DNA from: Bryoerythrophyllum caledonicum | Lineage: Eukaryota > Streptophyta > Bryopsida > Pottiales > Pottiaceae | Direction of reading: 5' to 3' | Assembly (NCBI GenBank): GCA_963971425.1 | Contig: OZ020525.1 | Coordinates: 20,404,187-20,468,186, forward strand | DNA: 64,000 bases | In this document: positions 24,835-36,535 of the stretch, piece after piece | Layout of the letters: each line of letters begins with the position of its first letter | How positions within the stretch are numbered: position 1 is the first letter of the stretch | Made by a program: the position numbers and the translations under genes | The notes under the pieces: model-generated | What the model saw: only the letters and a program-made list of their open reading frames with translations | What the model was told of the DNA's origin: nothing | Databases searched by the model: none

Positions 24835-26280
24835 GACATTGTTAAAGTTGTCGTAGTCTAGTAGTTTGTAGTTCTCAATGTTAACCGAAATTAACCTTAA
24901 GCGAGCCCACCTACCCAGATCGTTTCCAGGGATTTTATCGTGTGTCAAATTTTCTAAATCTAAGGACAATTCATACTCAATACCTTAGCCTATCCGAGAG
25001 GATGGCTTCCCCGATATCTTAATACTCGGTAACAAGTAACCACAATTGTTTAGTTTAAACTATGTTGAACGTCAGAGTAGTTTTCCGGTAAGTTCTTACA
25101 ATGCCCGGAGAGCCACTACCCTTCGTTTTCACTTTCCAGAGGCCAAAATCTCCACAACCTAACTCTACACCATGAAAGAGTTAAAAGGTTGCAGCTAATT
25201 CACCGGCCTTCACAATCTACCTATGTATCAGATTCCGGAGACCTTATAATAGCTTCCGGAACTAATTTCCGGAGAGCTAAGAGGGATTTGATTTATCTCT
25301 GTTGCTCCTCAGAGAGTCTTCCGGACGGTTTAAATGAGTGACCGGAAGGCCACTGATCCTATTTTGTGTAAGTGGCCGGATTCCCCACTATATTGTGACT
25401 TAAAGTGGCTAGACACCCACTGCCTTGTAACTTAAAATGGTTAGACACCCACTCTCTCTAACCTGCTAACCGGTGGACGTTTGTTGTTGTCGGATCCACA
25501 CTCTCACAACATCCGAATGGCCATTCGGACGCGGTCACGCACAGGTAATTCCGGACTACAACGACATTCCGGTTGATACTATAGTGGTTCTACTGAGTGA
25601 ATTTTACAGCTTGTAAGTGAACCTCCTTCTAGACATACACATTGGGCTTTTTCCCTATTTTAGAGGGAGATTCCGGCCTCAACCAAAATATTCGCACGAA
25701 TATTCTGTGCCATAGAGACTACCAAGAACACCTCTGCAATACGTCTCTTCCCCTCCTGGCTGCTTCCGGACCCTGAAGAATGTCAGGTCTCTCCCTAACC
25801 TCTTCTCCAACTTTTTCGGGCGATCTTCCAATGCAAGCTCCAACCCGTGATTTCAAATACAAAGATTTTAACACTCAACACACTAGACCTACATCACCAT
25901 ACTCCATCCGCAATGGATCCGCTTCCTCACAAGAAAACACTCAATCATCACAAGTTCAGAAAGTGTGATAGATGGAAAACGTTCTCAGCGAGAGAAAAAC
26001 ATGATGATGAGTTTTCTAAAACTCATCTATTAAGTACTAACTAAATTCCTAAACTAGTATCTACCTTATCCGCGAGAAATCCGGAAAATCCTATCCTAAG
26101 AGCAAAAAGGTTTTATTCCTAAAAATCCGGAAATCTGATTTCAGATTCAAAAAATTATGGATCTCAGATCCAGATTTTCTGCTCGTAAAGAAGTTTATGG
26201 ACTTGGTTAACCTAAGGTTTGGCAGCCGGGTGCAATCATGAGCCCCATCGTTTAATCGCTACAAAACCTAAACAACTAAC
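24835..26280 (-). repeat. Dispersed retroelement-like repeat, inverted copy of the 1-2165 block
   Basis: Read on the minus strand, about 25090 to 24835 matches 1920-2165 at roughly 80%. The remainder is rich in CCGGA/CCGGT like the first block. A 71-residue frame at 24754-24969 lies on its far side and could be a gag or leader remnant, but I cannot assign it. Confidence 0.4.
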
Positions 26281-26289
26281 AATTCCTAA

Positions 26290-26999
26290 CCTCAAGTTAC
26301 CAGGGGACCCAATTCATTAACGAGGCAATCGAATACCTTGTGGATCATTTCCTGCTTCAACATAGGACATCCACTACATACTATCTCCAACGTAATGGCC
26401 AGGCGAAAAGCATGAACAAGATGATTGGGCAGATTTTGACCAAGCTCGTAAACGATGAGCGAACTCATTGGAATGAGCACCTTCCGACCGTGTTGTTCTC
26501 CTACCGGACTGCGTACAAGGTCTCTACAGAGCACACTTCGTTCCAACTGGTGTACGGGTTGCACCCACTTATGCCCACGGAGTACATCGTGCCCACGAAG
26601 ACGGCAAAGGGCCAGACGGACTACAACCCAACCAGGGTCTTGACAGCCCGGAGAGCCAACTTGGAGTAGGTGGACAGTTACCGATCTTCAGCCCAAGACC
26701 GGGACGGATTGAAGCAATGGGACCGGGCGTTATGGAATCAGAAGCACTATAAGCAAAAGGACTACTAGTTGGGCGATCACGTGCTTTGGTATCCTAAAGG
26801 CCATAAGAACCTTGCCAAAAAGTTTAAGAGCCGGTGATTTGGGCTTTACCATATACAATACCGGTTACCCGACAACACGGCGTTCCTCGTCACGGTGGAT
26901 GACTTCGAGACCAACCCCATCCTCATTAACATCAACAAATTGAAGCAATATTGGTTCTATGAGAAGGACCAGCTCGTCACTATGAGCCTGGATGAGTGA
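26290..26999 (+). pseudogene. Ty3/gypsy-type integrase remnant
   Basis: The frame at 26340-26669 encodes the second half of a Ty3/gypsy integrase core. It has the conserved NGQA..MN segment, then HWNEHLP, FSYRTA and the LVYG motif with following PTEYIVPT. After a stop near 26667 the same protein continues with HVLWYPKG and then a chromodomain-like/GPF-region remnant (FLVTVDDF, NPILININKLKQYW) up to the TGA at 26997. In-frame stops make it non-functional. No upstream protease or reverse transcriptase is visible, so this is a fragment. Confidence 0.8.
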
Positions 27000-27777
27000 C
27001 GAGTCAACCCGGGGGCTAGTTGAGCAGCAGAAAGGGGATGGTAGAGCGGCTAGCCCAAACTGCACAGTAGAGAGCGGGAGTGCCAGAGAGCAAGATCTCC
27101 AAGACCTCTGGACCTCGGAACCCAAACACCACACGACAGCCGGTGAGATTAGTAACAACTTGGGAGAAGAACGGGAGATGGAAGAATCAAGTTGGAGTTT
27201 TACCTTCGCTTGTAGTGTTGTGGAAGTGATTTGGGAGCCGGAACCGGAAACCAAGAGTTTGTTGTATATCCAGGGAGAAGGCCTTGGACAAGAACCAGTC
27301 TACGGAGCAGATCTTGGAGAGGAGCGGGATCAGAGGACAGATCTCAGTTCAACGTCAAGGTTGGAAGTAAGTCGAGACCGGGAGCCAGATCAAGATTGTG
27401 GAATGGGACAACGGCCAAGGTTTAGCATCGAACCAAAACCTGGGCGGGAGCCACAAGGTAACTCGGGTACAATCCGGCTTGATCACAGAGAGGCAGAGCT
27501 GGACGAGGAGGCACGAGATGGCCAAAAGCGGGATGATCAACAGACATATAAGTTAGAAGGAAAAACACAAAATAAAGTAGTAGGCAAGGAGGATAGAAGG
27601 ATTAGCAGGGTAGCCAGCCAAAAGAGAAACTTGAGGAAAAAGAAAGAGAAACTTAAGGAAAAAGAAATAGAAAAAATCGCAGAAAAAAAAAGGAAAAGGC
27701 AGCAGAAAAAGAAAAAATTGCAAAAAAAAAAAAAAAAAATAGCAGCAGAAATTGCAGGAATGGAAAACCGAGGATGA
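26992..27777 (+). CDS. Charged 261-aa open frame following the integrase remnant
   Basis: The ATG overlaps the stop of the integrase frame by 8 nt. The product is very rich in Glu, Arg, Gln and Lys. Residues about 200-255 are a Lys/Glu run (RKKKEKLKEKE and similar) partly encoded by a poly-A stretch at 27721-27740. A hydrophobic segment WSFTFACSVVEVIW sits near residue 70. I recognise no family. It could be an extra 3' ORF of the element or chance openness in purine-rich DNA. Confidence 0.3.
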   Translation: MSDESTRGLVEQQKGDGRAASPNCTVESGSAREQDLQDLWTSEPKHHTTAGEISNNLGEEREMEESSWSFTFACSVVEVIWEPEPETKSLLYIQGEGLGQEPVYGADLGEERDQRTDLSSTSRLEVSRDREPDQDCGMGQRPRFSIEPKPGREPQGNSGTIRLDHREAELDEEARDGQKRDDQQTYKLEGKTQNKVVGKEDRRISRVASQKRNLRKKKEKLKEKEIEKIAEKKRKRQQKKKKLQKKKKKIAAEIAGMENRG

Positions 27778-27779
27778 AA

Positions 27780-30700
27780 GTTTCAATTTTTCATCCAACT
27801 TGGATGGATGTCATTCAACTACGATGAAATCCCAAGACCAACTTCAGAGAGTGTCCACTCCCTTTGTGCGGTGTTTTTGATGAAGAGGCAAGCTGGAGCT
27901 TTGGCTATGGCGGAAGTGTGCTAAATTTAGGGGCTTTAGGGTTCCAAGAGTTGGGTGTTGGAAAGGAGGTTTTTTGAGAAGAGGATAGGAGGAGCGAGTT
28001 AAAGCTAGGAGAAGATAGAAGTAAGGGAGGTCATGGCTATGGCCAAGGTTTCAAGCATGGCTATGGCGAAGGGAGCCACAAGGTGAGTTTAGAGTTAGTT
28101 CTCTCGAACTGCGAGAGGTACATCCCGAGCTACCGACTGCTGCCGAAGCAGTACCCGCGCTGAGGGTCCGAGGAAGACGAGGCGTCAAGCGATGCCGACG
28201 AGGAGGACGAGTAGAACCTCGGCAGCAACCTGCCAGCCGGACGAGAAGTGTAGCCGCCAAGCAGGCGTAGAAGACGAGGCCGACGGAGGGCAACACCGAC
28301 AGGGCGCTCAAGCCCGAGGCTGCATTGCTGACTATGGCGGAGGCAAACTGGGCGACGCCAAAAAAGCCCGTGGTGGAGGTCGAAGAGCAGCGGCCCGCCG
28401 TGAAATTCATGGCCCGACCAACGGTTGCGGAGAAGAGTAAGATCCCAACTCCGAAGGAGCCCGAGGTAGAGGCGACGCTGGAGGAGCTAGCAGCTAAGGA
28501 GCACGCGGTAGCCCCCTCACAGGCGGTGGCAGCAGCTGCGGATGCGTGTGTGGGGGTGCGCCGACATATGCAGGCAGCGAGGCTGAACAAATCCATGGTG
28601 AAGGACGACGAGGTGCACGCGCCCGTGGCAACGACGCAAGAAGACGGCGGGGACATCAACATTGAGAACGATGGAGACGAAGAGGTAAACCTTGACGATA
28701 ACCAGCTGTTGCGGGCCCGGCCACAAAGGGTGCCGCTCGTGAGTTTTGGTTTTGGAAGAGGCAACGGGGGCGAGAGCGAGGTACTGACGGCGAGGGAGAG
28801 CAAGCAGGCGACGATCAGTAGCGCAACTCGGAAGGGCAAGACGGTGGCAAAAGATACGGACTTTGGAAGAAAACGGGAGTAACGAGCAGCCTTGACAGCG
28901 ATCATAAGTTCTCCAGCAAGGCTCTTTATCGGCAACTACAAGGCACGAGTTCCAGCCCAAACGTGGAGAAGCAACACTACTCGGAGGAAGACTCGAAAAT
29001 CTTAGGTCAGCTCTTTGATTTTCCCCAAATTTTGATAAGCCTTAAGGGAGATTGGAGAGAACACACTGGCCTAGTAATTAAGGATGATGAAATTTTCAAT
29101 TCCAAACCAAATTAGGGTTTTTAGTGTTAGTCGGGATGAACAACCGGTTAAGGAACTCCAAGATCCTGGACTGCTTGGGTTGTGGGAAACCAGTCTTACA
29201 TCTCAAGGTAACTTGCCTTAGAGAGGAGGATCAACTGTATCACTCGGCTGGCCTGGAAACATAGGAACACCGGCCAAGTAAGCCGACACTAACTCTCCAG
29301 GACTGGATGGAAGATTCTAACCGTGAAAATGCGGCATTTTATAGGCCCAGACCTAGGAAGTACGGGACCAGGCTAGAGTTTGGGTTGATGGCGACGACAA
29401 AAGCTACGGGGGAGACACCCCCACTGTCGGACAACTGTCTCCGGGAACCAGTAATTCAATCACTCCAAAGGAGCCCAGCCACAGCTCGGCTGGAGTCTTT
29501 AGATGTTCTTGCACCCGGGCGGGACGCACCACCAGAACTGATCACACCATCCAGTGGACCATCGGCTTTTCAGCCCGGAGGTATTATCCTCGTCTCCCAG
29601 ACTGATGGCAGCACCGCGGATAGCAAGGCCAAAGGGTTTTAGGTGATGTGCCACCGGCGAGTGACGAGGCAAACTCCAGTCCGAGCCATTCAGTTGTCCT
29701 CACCAGAGGCTGCAACACCTACTAGACCCAGACACCAAGCCTGTGTGGCAACTTCAAGCACAACGGAGGAATCTACACCAACGTAAAAGAGGTTTGCCAA
29801 GAAGTATAGTCGGGATTACACATAGGGAGCACGGATAGTAGGATACTTGCCACGGAGGAGCCAACTATCCATTGGACCTTCACACCATGGGCTCACTAGG
29901 AGCCCTGGATGCAGAATAGGGATGACAAGTGGGCTAGAGATGTTGAGTTGGGGGTCTTGTATGTATACTTGGCCGGAACCCCGCCCGGACTTGGTGCAGG
30001 AGTTTATTGTTGGGATGCTCCCGCCGGAGAGCAAGTTAATAGGAGCTCTAGTTCCTATTCGGGCCAGAATGAGAGGGCAGGAGGTGGTGTTATCTTCGGA
30101 GGTCATCTAGGAGGTGTTTGGGTTGACAGGTTCCCAACGGCTCAAGGCCTACAAGAAAGATGGGGAGCAGAAGTCCAACTTTGCGCAGAGGTTCTCCCTG
30201 GTTGACGAAGATTTCCGGATGGATGGAGTCCGAGTATCCGGGTTTTGGGAGCATTAATAGCCACGGGTCACGGCACTCCTAGAGGTCCTCTGCTTGAAGA
30301 AGTCCACTACGCATGCTAGCTTAAACTTGGTCCATTATTTGTATGAGGTAGCCCAGGCCAAGCAACATGCCTTAGACTGGATACGGTTGCTACTCAGTGG
30401 TCTACGAAGGATGTTGGGCCAGGCACGCAAAGGAATGAAGGAGATTCCAGGTGCACCATTCATGGAGGCCATCCTCCGGCCATGATTCCCGATAGATGGA
30501 GAACCCTCTTGCACTGGAGTCGGACCTTCCCGAGTACTTTCCGAGTCTGGTAACAACCAGGAGTGGAGGATGGGAGTCGGGAAACGCATATGGAGACTCT
30601 AGCATCCACGGAGCGGCTGCTTACGAGTACCTCTCTTAGTCAAAGTGACTCTAAGGATTGGAGGGTGACGGAGACAGAGGTAGTTTCGGGGACGGCAAGC

Positions 30701-31600
30701 TCTACGCCAATCCCTTCAGTTACCTGGAAGCACCCCCAGCCCGAGCAGGACCTGGAGGTCATCCTGGAGCCGATAGCTGCTGGGCACGTCTAGGTTGGAC
30801 CCTCCCCGGAGTTGCGCCATCTCATTGGAATTATTCCATATTCTGGGCGAGGAATTTTTACCTTCCCCGGCATCGACTTCAAAGTGGACCAATCCACTCT
30901 CTTGCCCAACTTCACCTCCACATGAACACCCCGCGCAATGAAGAGATTTAGTTCGTTGCGTTTGACGAATGGGACGTCATACGACACTTGGTAAACTTCG
31001 ATGCATCGGTTTTTAAACGCCTCGTCGACGCAATGTTTCAAGTTTGCCTTGTGGAAGCACCGGTGATAGTTATGTCGCTCCTCTGGGAAAGCCTTGTCGA
31101 TGTGGCACCACTCGATGTAGTTCGCGCAATCATCAAAACTCCATGGCTCCACTACGTCCTCCCAACCTCGAAAAGCCAACTTCTCGGGATTACGAAGAAC
31201 GTGCAACCGCTTCCGATGGGCGTTCCCCACTCGTGCACAGGTCTTGTCTCGCTCCTCCTTGGCCAATTGTCCGGGTGAAGACATGGTGTGTACGTGTTCT
31301 CGCAAAATTCTGGCGTGGATGGATGAATGAGACCTCGCACGACGCCAACATCCAGCTCAATGAAGAGATGGTGGATAGGAGTATGCGAGGCCGGGACAGA
31401 TGAGGAGTGCCCCCATTAAAATAGTAATCCGGTAGGGGCGGAGACGTCTCCGCCCCTACTGAGGCAAGGCGGGGACGTCTCCGCCCCACTAGGGCAGGGG
31501 CGGGGACGTTTGCTTGTAAATTTTGGGGGGGGTTCGTCTCCACAAAACTCATGAAGGAGGCGTTTGAGGCCATTCTTGCTCAAAAATTAAACGGGCAAGG
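27780..31600. other. Degraded retroelement territory, no intact gene assigned
   Basis: Composition is higher in GC than the neighbours, especially at 28100-28900. Overlapping open frames exist on both strands (plus 28325-28882; minus 28051-28935), typical of GC-rich DNA. The plus frame is Ala/Glu-rich with no domain I know. 29300-30800 holds several 60-110 residue frames broken by stops, consistent with decayed coding DNA. At 31434-31457 is a perfect 24-bp palindrome centred on GACGTC, with a second imperfect copy at about 31468-31490. Confidence 0.4.
30790..31305 (-). CDS. Hypothetical 171-aa protein (possible element-encoded)
   Basis: An intact minus-strand frame with a balanced composition, including four Cys/His-containing stretches (FDDCANYIEWCHIDKAF, HNYHRCFHKANLKHC). 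It ends in a basic Pro-containing tail (KVKIPRPEYG). It lies in retroelement-derived DNA next to another minus frame at 31190-31573. I do not recognise it. It may be a remnant of a transposon protein. Confidence 0.3.
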   Translation of the reverse strand: MREHVHTMSSPGQLAKEERDKTCARVGNAHRKRLHVLRNPEKLAFRGWEDVVEPWSFDDCANYIEWCHIDKAFPEERHNYHRCFHKANLKHCVDEAFKNRCIEVYQVSYDVPFVKRNELNLFIARGVHVEVKLGKRVDWSTLKSMPGKVKIPRPEYGIIPMRWRNSGEGPT

Positions 31601-32127
31601 TACCAAAAACAAAAACGTCTTACCACATAAAACTTAGAGATTTTAACTTTTTATACTTTTGATTTTTTCCACAACAATATGTGGTGTAGACCTTCATATT
31701 GATCGTTTGGATCATCAATCTAAAACATATCAAGTATCTAAAAACTAAAACGTTAATTGCCCATTTTTGAGCTTCCACTATTAGCATAGTTGACTTGAAT
31801 AAGCTACACCCTTTTTCTACCTCTAACAATTGGTGTATAAGGAACTAACATCATCCTAAACTACCATTAGTAATGGATTTAGGCCTTATCTAGTGCAAAA
31901 ATTTGATACCAAGTAGTGAATAGCATGGGAGCTATGCAAGCCTTTCAATCCGTGTGGTTAAAATTTATGAAATTTTGTGGGGACATTAACAAAGAAGTAT
32001 TTATTGAGATCCCACGGTTAGATGTAGAAATAAAAAGGTTTTGTCTCCCTTCTTAGGCATTATACTATAGCCTTGCAGTTTTGAAGTGTTTTTGGTGCAA
32101 AAATGCCTTGGTCCTTTAGGGATTAAA
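31600..32127. repeat. Truncated TTAA-type repeat
   Basis: The interior (CATAAAACTTAGAGATTTTAA, ACAACAATATGTGG, GATACCAAGTAGTGAA) matches 36900-37210 and, inverted, 42000-42300. The right edge GGTCCTTTAGGGATTAA at about 32111-32127 equals the terminal inverted repeat of the family. The left end is missing. Confidence 0.6.
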
Positions 32128-32376
32128 AATGTTTGGAGGTTTAAAATTTGGTCCACACCATTTTTGTTTATACAAACGCACAAATCCTTATGAGGCTTAA
32201 GTACATCCATAATCACACGAATTCACACCACTATTATCAAGTAGAATGTAGACGCTACTTTTCATATTTTTTTAGTATCCATAATGTAGTACGAAAATGG
32301 GAAAATACATTAAACGCTAAAAGATAAAGCATTGTAAGAAAAATGTCTCTTGGTACGGCAAAAACAAAAAATACAC

Positions 32377-32877
32377 CTAGTCAATATTCATCGGGCTATT
32401 AGTAGTGCCACTCGCCCTTGCCTCGTTGTCGTGTGCCCCTACGTGCATAGGGAGGTCTTCATCTGAGCCCAATACAAGTCTACGAGACGCCGATTGTGTT
32501 CTCCTTGTTGGTCCATCTTCATCCAACAAGGCCCTTAGGATTTGGGATTGCATGAGCTGATCGAGCGCTTGCCGTGTCCTTGGACTGTGTACATCGAGCA
32601 AGAAGTCCATTCCGTCATTTGGGAAAATTTCTTTCCACTCTGATTCCAATAATTGTCTTAGTTCTTGCGGGTCCGGTTGGTCAACGTCGTGAGAAATGCG
32701 ATCCACGTTGTCATCTGTGATGCAAACTCCGTCAACGGCCCACAACCATTGCCGTGGATGAGGTCCGAAACGAAATTGCTCCCCGTTCTCGTCCCAATGG
32801 CCATTAAAGCATTGGTAGAAGAAATTTCGTTTTCCTTGACCGTATTTGTCTTTTAACGGGATCAAATTCTTGCACAC
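32377..32877 (-). CDS. Hypothetical 166-aa protein, acidic
   Basis: A minus-strand frame with ordinary composition. The N-terminal half carries CFNGHWDENGEQFRFGPHP and WLWAVDGVCITDD, the middle is helical (LRQLLESEWKEIFPNDGMDF), and the C-terminal half is Arg/Ser/Asp-rich. No family is recognised and no confident partner exons were found. The TE-rich surroundings make an element-derived frame likely. Confidence 0.3.
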   Translation of the reverse strand: MCKNLIPLKDKYGQGKRNFFYQCFNGHWDENGEQFRFGPHPRQWLWAVDGVCITDDNVDRISHDVDQPDPQELRQLLESEWKEIFPNDGMDFLLDVHSPRTRQALDQLMQSQILRALLDEDGPTRRTQSASRRLVLGSDEDLPMHVGAHDNEARASGTTNSPMNID

Positions 32878-32879
32878 CC

Positions 32880-35800
32880 GGACAATCTGCTCCGGGTCCT
32901 CTCACCACTCCAACGACTCTCAATTAAAGATGTAAAGCCTCTCACAACTAAATAAAGCACTTATAACTAAAGCTTAATTTTGTGACCCATTTGGTAACTC
33001 ATCATTTCCTACTCTTTCACAAACTCTCTGAATGTAAAAGCGGCAAGAAATTAGAATAAGAATGGAGGTCTTTGTCAAGTGAATAACTAGTAAATCACAA
33101 GAGTAGACAAGCGTCTTGCACTCCACAAAAGGAGAATCAATGAGTGCAAGTAATATAAGAGAATGTAGAGCCTTTATAAATGATAAACAATCACTTACAA
33201 GCAAAGATAATTACTAAATAATCTCTAACTCACTCACAAAGCTTGACTTGACAAAGATGTCAAGTCAAGGACGTGTGCGGCTTTGTACGCATAGACACAC
33301 AATCCTAAGTGGATGCAAATCATCTACGAATGAATGCAATGCGCCGCAGTACGTCCCTAAACTCGTAGATTAGTAACAAACTAATCTACACTAACATACT
33401 ACGATACGAAGAGGCCCTCAATGCCACGCCCCGTGACAAACACTCTAGCTCGAGTCGAGCTACAGTGTAGGGATAAAAAAGGATTAAGTTACTACTCCAT
33501 TGACCTTTTTGGTTCCTGATCAGCTACTAGCTCTACTTTAGCTCAAGTGGAGCTAAAGTGTGGCCAAAGACGTACTAAGTCGATACACTTTAGCTTGAGT
33601 CGAGCTAAAGTGTATTGTCCTAGCGCGGCTTTAGCCACACTTGAGCTCGACTTGAGCAATACTAGAGCCATCAGCGAGAGCTCTTGGTCACACTTTAGCT
33701 TGAGTAGAGCTAACTTGTGGTGACGGAATTGTAGATTTCATCCAAATTATGTTCAATTTCTCATTCATACATATAGGGTTCAAGGCTTAGGATTTAGGGC
33801 TGAGTGACAAAAGTATTGAGTTTACCTCTAATCCATTTCTAATGAACCTTAACTTCAATTATTTCAAGCTGGAACTTGGTGTCTTGCAATAAGAATAACA
33901 TTCCAACTAGTAGCAACATAACATGTTTATAAACGATATCACAAACTCAATCAAATAATCAATCATGAAGACAAACAATATTACATGAAAGAAACACACG
34001 CAACATCAACACACACACACACTCAACGAAACCATAACACCAAACCATAACACCAAATCATAACACCAAACCATAAGACACACAATCAACACACATTGAG
34101 CACAAAAAAAGAAGAAACAACATGCACGCACAATGTGTTGCAACATAAACACAAAAAAGTAATACACACACAAACACAAAGCAACACATCAAAATTTATA
34201 AAAAAAACACGCACGCACAACTTATTCCAATACAAACAAAAACAAAATTAATGGCCACTCTACCACATTTACCAAAAAAAATGACACATACGAAACTGAC
34301 ATCAACACGCCCACAGAAAACAATACTATTTCTAGAAAACCACACAAACATGAACAAATAATACACACATAATAAAACTAAAGATACACAAACTTGTCTA
34401 AAACACATAAAAAGCTCTGAATGAAATTTAAAAAAGAACCAATCTCAACTCATAAGCATGAATAGTAGATAACATTCTTCACACAAACTATACAAAATAA
34501 GCAAAAACCAAACGTCCAGAACGCTACAAAATTAGCCATTCAAACAGAATTACAAATTGAAACAAAGCCATCATTGCAAAAACAATACATATATAGAAAG
34601 CAATGAAAAACAATGCTTTGAAACGTCAATGTGTGCACATAACTCAACTGTTGGAATTCTGGACTCCTCAATTGCACGTCTTGCTCCTAGTTGCACGTTC
34701 ACATCGCCCCTCCTTGCATAGTAAACAACCCTGAACGAAGTCGCTTGTAATTCTAAGCGCTACAAATCCTACGCGCTAATAACCTCACGCAACCTAAATC
34801 CCAGTCGCTTCAAACCCTGTGCGCTGGAAACCAAAGTGTTGCAAATAAAACATGGAACAAACCCTAAACAAAAGAGGTACAACAAACACAAAACTCAGCA
34901 AACCCTAGAACAAAAAACACAAACACAACAACAACAAGACAAATACAGACAACACTTTCATATCCCTCCAAAATATAGAATTTAGATGTGCACTTTAGCT
35001 CTAAACCACAGCGTGTATTATTTTGGGAGACCTTTTGTCTTCCAATTTAACGAATATGGTGTTAAAAAGGCAGGGTAGGATTTCAATACAGAAAGAAAGA
35101 GAGCATGAATACTTCCATTTTTTTTCTACACCAATTAAATGGAGGGCAATCAATGCTCTTGGGCCCTATCCAGTGCATGTAAAAGCTACTCTATAGTACC
35201 TTAACCCTTACACGTCAGAAGGTGTCATTAGTGGCGATAATATTCTACAAGTATTGTTCTGATTTTGAACATGATATGGTTTTGATATTGAAATGATTAC
35301 CATATGAAATAAGTTAGCTGAAGACTCCTTAATCCAAAGGTGTAAGTCTTGCTAAACTTCAATACATTTATGTATTTTACATGATAAAATACTTGCATGT
35401 ATATATAATTCCGGACTCACATTTAAAGGTTAAGTTTACAAATAATTGACCAATAGTTTCTCCACACCCTTCCAAACCAAGTCATTGTTTCCATGTGGTC
35501 CTAATTACTAACATAATACCAAAACCCTTGAACACCAGAGCAGCCAAAAAGTAGCTTCTTGGATGACATTTTGAGGGTGATTGTCGTTGGAAACAATTGT
35601 TTTCCATCTAATTATTTTTGTGGAGAGTTCATTGAATGTGTAAGTATTAGATGATGACAAAGCTTGCTTCACTAAGGTAATTATGTTATATCTTTAAAAG
35701 AAGAAAATGTTTGTGATATGGATCTCAATGTAGTGAGTTTTAGAAACTTCTTGTTGTTGCTCTACATTTGAATTCAAGTCATTAAAATGATGTTTTTTGA

Positions 35801-36380
35801 TTTTGAGTCCAACTATAGAAATGAATTTTATGAAGTCTAGTTTCCATTCCAATTTGCAATTTTGAAATAGACATAAATGATCAAATTGAATAAGTTTGGA
35901 GTTTGAACTTTGGGCCTATTACCATGGTTGATCATTTTTCTAATTTTAGATAAACACGGAAGTTTTATTTACACCAGTTTTGTCTCCATAATGTACCCCT
36001 CTAGTGAAATTTTCAGAATTTTTTAGCATACTTTGTATTTGATCTAGCATACTCTTCACTTTTTCTTCCAAAAATCACAATTTTTTTTTTAAAATTGTGA
36101 TTTTTATGACAAACACAAAGCATGTGATCTCATCTTTGAAAAATGAAACAAAAAATTTCCACTTATATTTAATGAAAAATTAGAGCACATAGTAGCATGG
36201 AATTTGCAATTGATGCCATGGTCATAGGCTTCGTTCTTGAAGGGATAAAGTACAAGTGACATGCAAGGTGATCGAGTTTTACTTATAGAAAATATCTATT
36301 ATTGTAGAAGTGATATATTGTACTCAGTGGTTGCTTTAAGTTACACATCATTGTCAAAGGAATTATTTTTCTTTGACGCA
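32880..36380. other. Gene-free interval: palindromic and low-complexity DNA
   Basis: At 33450-33720, imperfect palindromes built on ACTTTAGCT/AGCTAAAGT recur at least five times. The best has arms at 33584-33595 and 33603-33614. 33960-34960 is A/C-rich low complexity with many ACACACAAACA runs. 35030-35200 is another copy of repeat A sequence. 35200-36380 is AT-rich with nothing recognised. Confidence 0.5.
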
Positions 36381-36535
36381 GTGATTTGGACACAATGGAT
36401 ATCACCTAAGTATTACATGGGTATCACCTTGACAAAAAAAATTTCTCATATAGGTAGCGCCTTGACATTACATGGATAATCACCTAGACAAAAAAATTAT
36501 ATTTTCCAAAATATTGAACAATTCTCCATATTGAA

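Noticed and set aside
1-26280. A single large element bounded by the inverted blocks at 1-2165 and 24835-26280
   Set aside because: Host genes and tRNAs lie between them and identity is only moderate, so they are most simply two separate insertions.
26340-26999. Intact retrotransposon
   Set aside because: In-frame stops, no reverse transcriptase or protease, and no matched LTR pair found around it.
28051-28935. 294-codon minus-strand frame, Ser/Ala/Leu-rich
   Set aside because: GC-rich DNA open in several frames. No domain, splice or promoter support.
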